A stretch of DNA of 64,000 nt from Rhodopirellula sp. P2 (GTDB lineage Bacteria > Planctomycetota > Planctomycetia > Pirellulales > Pirellulaceae). Position 1 is the stretch's first letter. Every line of letters starts with the position of its first letter. The notes under the pieces were generated by a model, which searched no databases, was not told where the DNA came from, and was given only the letters and a program-made list of their open reading frames with translations. This document shows positions 17,858 through 26,396 of this stretch, piece after piece. The position numbers and the translations under genes are program-made. The stretch lies in NCBI RefSeq assembly GCF_028768465.1, contig NZ_CP118225.1, positions 4,135,001-4,199,000 on the forward strand. Direction: 5' to 3'.

Positions 17858-18657
17858 GAGCTTTCGACACCACCGCTAGTCGCCCAAATTGGCTGGATAG
17901 CGAAACAGGGAAAGGAAAGTGCGGCAACGGTTGACTGGATCGATTCTTGGGAGAGATCCAAGTGCTGATCGGGCCCGTCCATCGCGCTGGTTCTCAATTA
18001 GCGTAACGTCAGCTCAGGCTGAACGGGGCCACGGTGTTTCAATCGAGTGTCAACGCCCGGTTGGGAGAAGCTAGTCGAACGTCAAGGATCGCCATTCGAC
18101 CGTTAGCCAACAATGCAACGGGAGAGTCGATTCAGTGGGGCTGGTCAAATTGCCTCGCTCAACCAAGCATGACTGTTCTGGAATCCACATGTCCGAACAC
18201 GAGACTTGACCCGGCGGCTGACCAACCCGACGCAGCCAACCCATTCGCATTTGTCTTTCACGCCAGCGAGGGAACTTCCGGTGTGCTGATCATGCAGGTG
18301 CCGGGGGGCCTCGAATACTCAGTCACCAAACAATGACGGGCATTGGAGTGGGCCTGCCTTGCTGACCAGGCACGCATTCGACGGATGGACCGCCAGGTTG
18401 GGATTTCGCATTCACGACAACGGTGTCTTGGCCAGTGCCGGATGGCGTGCATCCCATCCAGGGACTGCGCGTTGCGTCTCAGCCGTGCTCGTGCCTTGCT
18501 GCAAGCACAATGGGTTCTGATAAACTGTTGCTGTCCCGGTGACGAGTGCCTCGTCCGCCTGACAAATGCATCGCCTTTCGGGGTGATCTTTGACTTGGAG
18601 GCAGCCCGTCTGGGGCTTCTTTGATTTCTCTCTCCATTCGAACATGGTGCCCCTTCC
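17858..18657. other. Spacer of about 800 bases
   Basis: Open frames such as 18034-18336 (plus) and 18258-18659 (minus) have no recognisable motif or convincing start. A small perfect stem GACGAG-TGC-CTCGTC lies at 18541-18555. The last 100 bases presumably carry the promoter of the following esterase-like gene. Nothing else was recognised. Confidence 0.4.
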
Positions 18658-19935
18658 ATGACTTCCTCTCGTTCACTGAGTGTTTTGCTGCTTGCGATCT
18701 GTTGGTTGACTCCTTGTGTCCAAGCTGACGAAGGAGTGAGCCACTCAACGCCGGGAGTCTGGCCAATTGATCGGCTGAAGTCAGAAGTGCCGTCCTACCG
18801 AATCGAAGATCCCAACGCGAAGATCCAGTCGTTGATTTACGAAGGCGAGATGGTTGACGGCCAAGCGACGGAAGTTTTCTCATTCTACGCCTCGCCCAAA
18901 ACGCTGGGCATTGGCAGGGAGGGCGAGCAGTATCCAGGCATTGTGCTGATTCATGGTGGCGGTGGGACCGCCTTCGCCGATTGGGTTTGGATGTGGGCGA
19001 ACCGTGGTTATGCCGCGATCGCAATGGACCTCGGAGGACGCCGCGCTCCCAATCCTGAATTCGATGCGTCAGGGAAGTTGAAACCCTACGCGGGTCACAA
19101 ACGAGAAACTCGCGTTCGACTTGCCCAAGGCGGCCCCGGGGACGGACACCCCGAAAAGTTTGACTGCATCGGGGGAGGAATCGATGATGATTGGCCGTAC
19201 CACGCGGCGGCCAATGTGATGCGGGCTCATACCCTGATCCGCAGTTTCCCTGAGGTCGATGCCGACCGCACCGCTGTGACGGGGATCAGCTGGGGCGGCT
19301 ACACGACTTGCTTGGCCGCTTCGCTGGATGATCGATTCAAAGCCGCTGTGCCTGTTTACGGCTGTGGATTCCTGCACGAAGGCGAATCGGTCCAAAAGCC
19401 TTCCATCGATCGTCTTGGCAACCGCCGTGACGCCTGGGTTGCTGCTTACGACCCCGGAAGTCACCTCCAGAAATGCACGGTCCCCACACTATGGGTCAAC
19501 GGCACGCACGACGTCCACTACGTGCTCGACAGCTATGCCAAGTCCTACGCCAAAGTGCAGGGGCCACGCACGATGCGGATCGAGCCGCGAATGCCGCACG
19601 GCCATCAAGCGGGCTGGAACCCGCCGGAAATCCAGATTTTCGTGGACTCGATTTTGAAGCACACGACCCCTCTGCCCTCCGTTGGCCCGTTGCATGTCAG
19701 CGACAGCGGCACCGTCACCGTGCCGTTCCAGTCCGACACCAAGATCGTTCAATCCGCATTGCATTTCACGACCGAAGCGGGGCTGCGATCCAAGCGAAAA
19801 TGGCAATCCGTCGACTGCGTGATTGCGGATGGAAAAGTCCAAGCAGAGGGACTTCCGCCGGAAGCCAACACTTGGTTGGTGACATTCACCGATCAGCGAG
19901 GTGCCTTGGTGTCGACCGAAGTTGGATTCCGTTGA
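18658..19935 (+). CDS. Exported alpha/beta-hydrolase (acetyl-xylan-esterase / prolyl-oligopeptidase-like)
   Basis: 425 residues. The leader LSVLLLAICWLTPCVQA (residues 7-23) predicts export. The oxyanion segment is VLIHGGGGTAF (about 97-106). The nucleophile is Ser211 in GISWGGY, the acid probably Asp285 in NGTHDVHY and the base His316 in PHGHQAGW, so the triad is complete and well ordered. After about residue 340 there is a beta-sandwich-like tail (VSDSGTVTVPF...). Planctomycetes encode many such proteins, usually annotated as acetyl xylan esterase or dienelactone hydrolase; deacylation of a polysaccharide is the likely reaction, but the sequence does not fix the substrate. Confidence 0.85.
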   Translation: MTSSRSLSVLLLAICWLTPCVQADEGVSHSTPGVWPIDRLKSEVPSYRIEDPNAKIQSLIYEGEMVDGQATEVFSFYASPKTLGIGREGEQYPGIVLIHGGGGTAFADWVWMWANRGYAAIAMDLGGRRAPNPEFDASGKLKPYAGHKRETRVRLAQGGPGDGHPEKFDCIGGGIDDDWPYHAAANVMRAHTLIRSFPEVDADRTAVTGISWGGYTTCLAASLDDRFKAAVPVYGCGFLHEGESVQKPSIDRLGNRRDAWVAAYDPGSHLQKCTVPTLWVNGTHDVHYVLDSYAKSYAKVQGPRTMRIEPRMPHGHQAGWNPPEIQIFVDSILKHTTPLPSVGPLHVSDSGTVTVPFQSDTKIVQSALHFTTEAGLRSKRKWQSVDCVIADGKVQAEGLPPEANTWLVTFTDQRGALVSTEVGFR

Positions 19936-19940
19936 TCGGC

Positions 19941-21011
19941 TTAGCGTTGGTAGCTCGACTTGAGGCGAGAGATGCTAGAAAGGCTTTCGGTGGGAACCGG
20001 AATGCGATAGACCCGTTCCGTGGTGGTGTCGGTGACATAGGGAATCACCCCGCTGCCGTGGTTCGAAGAGCGACGGCGGTGCAGCCACACCAACGTGATG
20101 CTCAAGAGCTTCTGATCTGGCTGATCCACGAACGCGATTTTTCGTCGGTGATGATTCGTCGTCATTCGAATGGAATGGCCGGCAAAGCAAAAGCGATCCT
20201 CTAAGAACAAGGCCCCGATGCGATCGCGGCTGACGATCACCAGGTTCGGAATCAGCAGCAGGCACCAACCAATCAAGACAGTGCCTCCGACAACCAGCAC
20301 CGTTGCGATCAGCCGGCCGCCGGAAGTCGCCCAAGCTTCCACGCCTTGGTACCAGAAGTACAGCATCGTCGAGGTGGCGGCGATCATGGCGATCGCGATC
20401 GGTATCCCCACGACACGTGTGATCCGCTGAAATAAATCGCGGTAAAACCATCGTCGGCAGAGCTGGCTTTCTTTGACGTTCATATGCCAGACTGCCAATC
20501 GTTGACCATTCTCGGCTGCCCGGTACAACGACGCTTCCGTGCGGCCTCGCCATCCAAAAAAAATGGCAAGCACCAACGGGATCCCAAAACCGAATGAAGC
20601 AGCAGCGATCTTGCCGTCATCCATCGGGCCGTCTGTGAACATCGCAATGGCTGGCAGGCAAGTCGACAATGCCAAGCACCAACGTGCGGCAATGTAGCCA
20701 CGCACCGGAAACATCCAACGAGGAATTGCGCTGTCGCCAAATTTGGGATCGAAATCATCCGCCATCGCTCTGCCGAGCATCAGTGAAAGCACCCGTCGAG
20801 CCGATCGCACTGGCCAATTGGCAACGCCGATCAAAACAGCTCCGGTCACAACCAGCCCAACGATGTTCATCCAAAATGGGACGTCCGTCAAAACGAAATC
20901 GGGGTCAAGGCCCACGTTGTCGCCAAACAAACCGACCAGGAACATCCCCAGCGGTGCTCCGATCGCGAACGCAATTGCAAACGTCATCCGCGTTTTCAAT
21001 GACTCGTTCAT
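19941..21011 (-). CDS. Multi-pass membrane protein of unknown function
   Basis: 356 residues from the ATG at 21011 (MNESLKTRMTFAIAF), preferred over a longer frame to 21128 whose first 39 residues look non-coding. Hydrophobic segments include FAIAFAIGAPLGMFLVGLF, MNIVGLVVTGAVLIGVA, FGIPLVLAIFFGW, VVGIPIAIAMIAATSTMLYF and IATVLVVGGTVLIGWCLLL, five or six membrane passes in all. A Trp/Arg-rich cytoplasmic region lies between the two pairs. The C-terminal 90 residues are soluble and basic (RRRSSNHG). No family was recognised. It ends 5 bases from the convergent esterase gene. Confidence 0.65.
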   Translation of the reverse strand: MNESLKTRMTFAIAFAIGAPLGMFLVGLFGDNVGLDPDFVLTDVPFWMNIVGLVVTGAVLIGVANWPVRSARRVLSLMLGRAMADDFDPKFGDSAIPRWMFPVRGYIAARWCLALSTCLPAIAMFTDGPMDDGKIAAASFGFGIPLVLAIFFGWRGRTEASLYRAAENGQRLAVWHMNVKESQLCRRWFYRDLFQRITRVVGIPIAIAMIAATSTMLYFWYQGVEAWATSGGRLIATVLVVGGTVLIGWCLLLIPNLVIVSRDRIGALFLEDRFCFAGHSIRMTTNHHRRKIAFVDQPDQKLLSITLVWLHRRRSSNHGSGVIPYVTDTTTERVYRIPVPTESLSSISRLKSSYQR

Positions 21012-21449
21012 TTCGAGGGCAATTCCTTCATTTGATTGATTGATTTTTTGGCTCGCGATCTTCTGGTCCTTTTTTACTCGACAGAAAGATGAGCTTAACG
21101 CTCCCCCATCCATCGCAGTTTTTCTCACAATAGTCAGCCTTCCAATCAGAACGGTTCCGTCGTCCTCGGCAACTTACGAGAAGCAAGCGATTGCATTGGC
21201 ACCGGATGGGGATCCAACCAACGTTCCAGCGGCTTCGCACCGATCGCATTGGTCACCGTTCCGGACTTCGACGCCTTCCGTGAGTCCTGGAAACTCCTTC
21301 ACAGCGTTGAACGTACCGCCGACAGGAACGTGCTGAACAGCAGCGGGGCATCGGAGCCATGAACCACACGAAGCTGCGCGACCTCACTTGTGTTTGGGGC
21401 TCGCGTTGGGCCGCTTTCCGGTTGAATCGTCGCGTTGGTGAACGGAGCG
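21012..21449. other. Spacer upstream of the membrane-protein gene and downstream of the kinase gene
   Basis: About 440 bases between two minus-strand genes. Short plus-strand frames exist but show no family features. No palindrome with a T-run was found. Confidence 0.35.
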
Positions 21450-22478
21450 TCAGTCCGATTCGTCTTGGCGGACAATCAGCAACAGTTCGTCGAGGTCAGC
21501 GATCAGTTCCCGCATCGATTGATATCGACTCGCAGTTTGTTTGGCGATCGCTTTGAAAACGATCCGGTCGGCTTCCAGGGGGATGTGCTGCTTCGGAGAG
21601 CGTTCGCTTGGTGGCGTTGGCTGACGCATGCAAATGTTGTCGAACGTTTCATCACGGCTCTTGCCCCGAAAAGGTTCGGCGATTGCCATGGCTTCGTACA
21701 AACAGACGCCGGCTGAGAACACGTCGCTGCGTTCATCCACTTCGCGATTGGAGACCTGTTCTGGCGACATGTACGTTGGTGTGCCAATCAGTTGATTGGC
21801 AGGCGTCAACGTCGGTAGCTCGTAGGTCTTCTCTTCGTGCTTGACGTGCATCGATGACTCGGCCGGCTCACTGTGTGGAGCGTGGCTATGACGGACGGGG
21901 GAGGTGGGGTAGCGACCATCGTCCAGCGTCGGCTCGCCCCAAACTTTGGCGGCGCCCCAGTCCAATAGCGTGACTTCACCGAAGTTTCCCACCCAAATGT
22001 TCTCGGGTTTGACGTCGCGGTGAATCACCCCCGCCGCGTGTGCAAAGACCAGGGTTTGGCAGGTGTCCCGAACGATCTCGATCCGTCGGTGCAGCGGGAA
22101 TGCTGCGGCCACGTTTTCGTCGCCCTTTGCCAATTGACGAAGCACGGAGAAGAAATTCTCCCCCGAGATGCGTTTCATCGCGTAGTAGATCCCGAATTCG
22201 TCATCCTCACCGATCTCATGCACCGGAACGGTTCCAGGGTGCTCCAGTTGTGCCGTCACGCGTGCTTCACGGAGCAGGCGCCGCCGGAACCCGCGGTCCA
22301 ACCGATGCTCTGGTAACAGCATCTTCAGCACCACAGTGCGACCGACGATTTGATCGAAAGCAGAATACAACACCCCATTGCCGCCACGAGCCATCTCCGT
22401 CAGATCGCGGTACTTGGCAAGGCCGTGCGGCCGGGGAGAGGGAAGCTGGATATCAGTGCTGGAGAGTGAAAGCATCAT
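21450..22478 (-). CDS. Pkn-type serine/threonine protein kinase
   Basis: 342 residues, a compact kinase domain without a membrane segment. Visible elements: glycine-rich loop MARGGNGVLYSA (29-40), ATP-anchoring Lys52 in VVLKML, alpha-C Glu71 in LLREA, catalytic loop HRDVKPEN with Asp155, and a metal-binding motif DWG (Asp173) instead of DFG. A GTPTYMSPEQ activation segment and SDVFSAGVCLYE follow. DWG is common in planctomycete kinases, and all catalytic residues are present, so activity is expected. An insertion of about 50 residues lies between DWG and GTPTY (RHSHAPHSEPAES...), unusually long and possibly regulatory. The target is unknown; an uncharacterised exported protein gene lies upstream on the same strand. 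Confidence 0.92.
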   Translation of the reverse strand: MMLSLSSTDIQLPSPRPHGLAKYRDLTEMARGGNGVLYSAFDQIVGRTVVLKMLLPEHRLDRGFRRRLLREARVTAQLEHPGTVPVHEIGEDDEFGIYYAMKRISGENFFSVLRQLAKGDENVAAAFPLHRRIEIVRDTCQTLVFAHAAGVIHRDVKPENIWVGNFGEVTLLDWGAAKVWGEPTLDDGRYPTSPVRHSHAPHSEPAESSMHVKHEEKTYELPTLTPANQLIGTPTYMSPEQVSNREVDERSDVFSAGVCLYEAMAIAEPFRGKSRDETFDNICMRQPTPPSERSPKQHIPLEADRIVFKAIAKQTASRYQSMRELIADLDELLLIVRQDESD

Positions 22479-22605
22479 TCAGAGGAATGGCCGCTTGTTG
22501 GAGTGAACAAAAACGTCAAGTTGCCTGACACAGTCTTCAACTTACCCGCTTGGGCGTTTCATTTGTGAGCGGCAAAGTGCTTGGCGCTCATTTCGGATTG
22601 GTCGT

Positions 22606-23508
22606 TCAAGATTCATCATCGTAGCCGGCTTGCAGGTACCGTTGGGCGGCTTCCCGATAGGGCGGGTCCCAGCCGAGTTCTTGTAGCAGATCGCGTCGCT
22701 TCTTGAGGTACCATTTCGGTTCAATTGAATGTCGGTTGGCCTCCAGCAATTCGAGTGCTCGCCCCTTCTGGCCCGATCGCCGAAACATCCGGTCTTGCAA
22801 CAGGATGAACTCGCGACGGTCACCCTTCGTTTGTTCGGTCAAACGCTGAACGGCAGCGACCAATTGTGCTTGATACTGCCCCGGATCGGCAATTGGCCAT
22901 CGCTCGCGGACCTCAGGCAATTCGCGATACGCGAGCGCCCGCCCCAGTCGGTAACGGGTGAACGCGAGAGCCCAGGACGTCGGCGTCGACAGCGATTGCG
23001 AATCAGTGGGGAGCTTGGCGGCCAGGGTCGCTTCCAGTTGGCTGGCCAGCTCAATCGTTTTTCGCAAGTTGGCTTTGCGGTCGTCGTCGGTGTCGGACGC
23101 GAGCAACCGATCCTGCAAATCAATCATCGCTTGCCAAGCATCGGCGTCCACGGGTTCGGGACGCTCTAAATCCTGCAGCCGAGGCTCCTCCACCAGTCCC
23201 GTTTGATCCGGTGCGTCAGCGGGAGCCGAAGGCATCTGCCCCGGTTTCCATCGACTCAGCCACGACTGCCTGGCTGAATATTCCAGGCGTGCATCGTCCG
23301 ACTTGGCTTCCTGGATCCTCATCGCGATGGAGGCTAGCTTTTGGTGCTGCCAATGCTCTGCCTCCACCTTGCTGGGAGCTTCTGCAAGGGAACTGGTCGG
23401 CAATCGCAATTGCACCAAACCAAACGCCAGCAGCGGCACGATCAGCCCAGTCCAACAGCGGCAGCCAGCGTGATCTGTGAGTGGTGGTTTCAGGGCGTGT
23501 CCAGCCAT
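22606..23508 (-). CDS. Signal-anchored protein of unknown function, helical
   Basis: 300 residues from the ATG at 23508 (MAGHALKPPL); the frame stays open to 23898 but the extra 130 residues have no coding character. An N-terminal hydrophobic segment (TGLIVPLLAFGLVQLRL, about 21-37) anchors or exports it. The rest is charged and alpha-helical, with TPR-like spacing in DLQDRLLASD, LASQLEATLAAKL and LLQDRMFRRSGQKGRALELLEANR, and ends RYLQAGYDDES. No catalytic motif was seen. It lies 127 bases upstream of the kinase gene in the same direction, so a shared transcript is possible. Confidence 0.6.
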   Translation of the reverse strand: MAGHALKPPLTDHAGCRCWTGLIVPLLAFGLVQLRLPTSSLAEAPSKVEAEHWQHQKLASIAMRIQEAKSDDARLEYSARQSWLSRWKPGQMPSAPADAPDQTGLVEEPRLQDLERPEPVDADAWQAMIDLQDRLLASDTDDDRKANLRKTIELASQLEATLAAKLPTDSQSLSTPTSWALAFTRYRLGRALAYRELPEVRERWPIADPGQYQAQLVAAVQRLTEQTKGDRREFILLQDRMFRRSGQKGRALELLEANRHSIEPKWYLKKRRDLLQELGWDPPYREAAQRYLQAGYDDES

Positions 23509-23574
23509 GCTGTGATCAGGTGGGGTACATTGGTAGTTGTTCTTATCGCACCCCCGTGACCATACCGATTTCTT

Positions 23575-25086
23575 ATGCAGCGTTCCACACTCAGTCAGGT
23601 ATTCTTTTACTTTGTGGTGTTCGTTTCGACAGGGAGCCTTTCGGCCATGGGGGAGCCGTCCGATTGGGCGGAAGGCACGACGCAGCACAACGATGGAGCC
23701 AATCGCGAACATTACAACCAGGCCGCGTCCTTGCCATGGAAACACTTCATGGGCGATTGGTGCGACGCCGAGGGAACCGAACAAGGAGAGGTCGCCTACG
23801 CGGTCGTCGAGGTGCTCGACGACGACACTCGCAAACCCGTTCGCTGGGATGTGACGAATCTGGTGAAGGAGTGGGGCGATGGAACGCACCCGAATCAAGG
23901 TATGTTTCTACGCGTCACCGATGGAAGTGGCCGGATTGCATTCGGTAGCCGCGAGAGTGCAGACACGACTCTGCATCCCAAGCTCGAATTGACCGGCGAA
24001 TGGGGGACCGTCAGTCTCAACGCGGTCGCTGACACGTTTCTGCCCAAGTCGACTTACCGTTGCCAGGGCCAAGCGGACGAACTGCGTGTTTCGGACAAGT
24101 CGGAGAATCTCTTGATTCGATTCGACATGAACCAAGCGAACAAAGTCGAAGCGATCACGAACGCCACGTTGGTGTTGCAGTCGACCCAGCAATTTGGTTC
24201 CGCCAGTGTTGGAGTTTTTCGCTGCAATCAGGGGGAACGCGACTTGCCCTCCTCGCCTGTTTTGGGCATCGCGGCGAAATACGCAAATGATCACGGCATC
24301 GCGGACGATCCGGACGTGATCTTCACCACCGGGTTCGAACAATCCAACTGGGAACGTGAATGGACTCAGGCCGGACCCGACGGCAAGGTGGACACGGTGG
24401 ATGCTGACACTGGGTTTGAAAGCTTCCTTCCCCTGCAGGGCAAGGCATTGCGTTCTCGAATCGGCAAAGGAGAATTCACCGCCCTGAACACGCTGTACAA
24501 GTTCGATGAGCAGATCGGCAGTGAGCCCGAGGAGGTCTACTTCCGCTACTACTTGCGACTGGCTGATGATTGGAATCAAACCGTCCAAGGCGGGAAGCTA
24601 CCGGGGATCAGTGGGACTTATGGTCGAGCTGGCTGGGGGGGGCGGAAAAGCAACGGCAAAGATGGTTGGTCGGCTCGCGGGTTGTTTCAAAAGACAATTC
24701 CGGAAGGCAATCCTTTGGCCGGACGAACCCCCATTGGGTTCTATTGCTACCACGCTGATATGGAAGGAACCTATGGAGCGAATTGGGTTTGGAGCCAAGC
24801 CTACCGTGGGTACCTGGCAACCAATCGCTGGTACGCGATCGAGCAACAGTGCCGACTCAACACTCCCGGGGAGAAGGATGGAATCTTGCGAGCCTGGGTT
24901 GATGGGCATCTGGCGTTTGAGAAGACAGACGTGCGGTTTCGATTGACGGATGAACTTCGAATCGAACAAATCTGGCTGAACCTCTACCATGGCGGGAAGA
25001 TCGCCTCGCCTCATGATCAGCACATTTTTCTGGACAATGTGGTGATCGCCAAGAAGTACATCGGTCCCATGGTCAAGCAGCCATGA
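23575..25086 (+). CDS. DNRLRE-domain plus PL14-like polysaccharide lyase-type secreted protein
   Basis: 503 residues. The leader is QVFFYFVVFVSTGSLSA (8-24). Residues about 30-230 resemble a DNRLRE beta-sandwich (VRWDVTNLVKEWGDG, FGSRESADTTLHPKLEL, LLIRFDM), a non-catalytic module of secreted carbohydrate-related proteins. Residues about 250-500 look like the jelly-roll of family 14 polysaccharide lyases (FRYYLRLADDW, GGKLPGISGTYG, KDGWSARGLF, YHADMEGTYG, IWLNLYHGGK). That family includes alginate and glucuronan lyases. The combination suggests a secreted lyase acting on uronic-acid polymers, which suits a marine sulfatase-rich bacterium. Catalytic residues were not verified. It is divergent from the 22606-23508 gene. 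Confidence 0.75.
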   Translation: MQRSTLSQVFFYFVVFVSTGSLSAMGEPSDWAEGTTQHNDGANREHYNQAASLPWKHFMGDWCDAEGTEQGEVAYAVVEVLDDDTRKPVRWDVTNLVKEWGDGTHPNQGMFLRVTDGSGRIAFGSRESADTTLHPKLELTGEWGTVSLNAVADTFLPKSTYRCQGQADELRVSDKSENLLIRFDMNQANKVEAITNATLVLQSTQQFGSASVGVFRCNQGERDLPSSPVLGIAAKYANDHGIADDPDVIFTTGFEQSNWEREWTQAGPDGKVDTVDADTGFESFLPLQGKALRSRIGKGEFTALNTLYKFDEQIGSEPEEVYFRYYLRLADDWNQTVQGGKLPGISGTYGRAGWGGRKSNGKDGWSARGLFQKTIPEGNPLAGRTPIGFYCYHADMEGTYGANWVWSQAYRGYLATNRWYAIEQQCRLNTPGEKDGILRAWVDGHLAFEKTDVRFRLTDELRIEQIWLNLYHGGKIASPHDQHIFLDNVVIAKKYIGPMVKQP

Positions 25087-25161
25087 GACGCAGAGTGGTT
25101 CAGTGGGGGGATGGTTCAGTGACGGTGGAGCGATGGAGTCAACTTGCCGTTTCGCCGCGGC

Positions 25162-25827
25162 CTATTTCTCGATTCGGGTGAGTTGGACGCTCGATTTGCT
25201 TCCGACCGACGTCGCGTGTTTTCCATCGGGATGAAGCATGATTTCTTCTGACGAACCATCTGCAAAATTGCGAAGAAACGCGACAAGGTACTGCTTGTTG
25301 CCCACCTTGGCCCAAAGTCCGATGGGCTTGCCGCGGAGAACGACGAGACCATCTGGGGTGTAGTCGCAAACGTTTCCGTTGCCGTAGTCCCAGCGTCCCA
25401 CCACTGGGTCCGGCGGTTCTGGAGTTTTTTGTTTTGCTTTCAACTCGGCAATTTGTTCCTTCAAGTTGGCAATCAGCTGCTTGTCTTCGTCGGGAGCATC
25501 TTCTGCCTGGGAGCGTGTTTTTGTTCGCCGCTCGACGAACGAATCCAACTTGCGATCCAGGAGAGCCGAGATGCGATTTGCTTCTGCAAAGTCTTTCTCG
25601 TCGACGACCGTGGAAAGAGCTGCCTCAAGATCGCTTCGCAAGGTCACTTGAGCAAGTGATATCTGCTCTTTGAGTTTCCGGTCCAGAAATTGCAACCGTT
25701 CGTCAAACTTGGCAATCGCAGTTTTCGCGACGTCTGATTCAAACGCATTCGCTTCAAACGCATCTTGCGAAGTTCCGGGGCGTGTCGAGCAGGCCAGGAC
25801 GGCAAGAATTAGCAGGGTGCGTTTCAT
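25162..25827 (-). CDS. Secreted coiled-coil protein, unknown function
   Basis: 221 residues. MKRTLLILAVLACSTRPGTSQ is a Sec signal peptide with a possible lipobox-like Cys13, though the following residue is not typical. Residues 35-135 are strongly heptad-like (FDERLQFLDRKLKEQIS, LIANLKEQIAELKAKQK). The last 75 residues begin VVGRWDYGNGNVCDYTPDG and look like a small beta-barrel that reads as a measured-property domain of DUF type (GRW...G...). Similar secreted proteins are frequent in Rhodopirellula. No partner is evident from the neighbours. Confidence 0.65.
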   Translation of the reverse strand: MKRTLLILAVLACSTRPGTSQDAFEANAFESDVAKTAIAKFDERLQFLDRKLKEQISLAQVTLRSDLEAALSTVVDEKDFAEANRISALLDRKLDSFVERRTKTRSQAEDAPDEDKQLIANLKEQIAELKAKQKTPEPPDPVVGRWDYGNGNVCDYTPDGLVVLRGKPIGLWAKVGNKQYLVAFLRNFADGSSEEIMLHPDGKHATSVGSKSSVQLTRIEK

Positions 25828-26002
25828 GAAAGGTGGCTTGCGGATTCAGTGTGATGTGCCAGTCGAATCGGACGATGTCTCCCCAATTTGGAATGGAAGT
25901 GCGTCGTATTCCGTTCGCCTGGACAACAGTGGAAGTGGTGCTCGCATGTACTTTGGATCATGCATTGATTCGCCCAACCCAGATGCTCGGCGAAGGCGAA
26001 AC

Positions 26003-26380
26003 TCATTCCGGTCCAGCAGCGACACCGCCAAGATACCCTCCCACTACCGAAACCGCAAGAAAATAGAAAGTCGTTGTTGAGACAACCAGGGATTGGGTCA
26101 GCAAGCGTTCGTTCCAAAACATGCTTGCCCAAATGAAGGCACTCCCGAAGATGAAATAGGGAACAATCGCGACGAATGACCAGAACGACGAAGACAACAC
26201 CCCCATCAACAACGCCCACCTCGTCGGCGTTTTATGAAACGCGACGAATGGACCAAGGGTCAACGGGAATGCCAATGGCAACCACAATGGTTGGTGTCGC
26301 GACAATGCAATCAGTGCCGCGCAGATTCCAGCGAGAACGAGCAAGCTTGCGACAGAGAATTGCCTTTCGTTTGATCGCAT
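26003..26380 (-). CDS. Small four-helix membrane protein
   Basis: 125 residues from the ATG at 26380 (MRSNERQFSVASL); the upstream 39-residue extension overlaps the previous gene and is not credible. Four hydrophobic stretches: VASLLVLAGICAALIAL, PLAFPLTLGPFVAF, FWSFVAIVPYFIFGSAFIW, and FYFLAVSVVGGYLGGVAAG. The start MRSNERQFSVASLL resembles the opening of many small planctomycete membrane proteins (FSIRSLL-type starts). Function is unknown. It lies 16 bases after the deacetylase-fold gene on the same strand and is probably co-transcribed. Confidence 0.6.
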   Translation of the reverse strand: MRSNERQFSVASLLVLAGICAALIALSRHQPLWLPLAFPLTLGPFVAFHKTPTRWALLMGVLSSSFWSFVAIVPYFIFGSAFIWASMFWNERLLTQSLVVSTTTFYFLAVSVVGGYLGGVAAGPE

Positions 26381-26396
26381 TGAGAGACTCTGGGAT

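Noticed and set aside
18034..18336. 100-residue plus-strand frame
   Set aside because: Starts with GTG, lacks recognisable domain or leader, and overlaps a similar-quality minus-strand frame.
23509..23898. N-terminal extension of the 22606-23508 protein
   Set aside because: Would overlap the divergent lyase gene and its promoter; the internal ATG at 23508 begins a normal membrane anchor.
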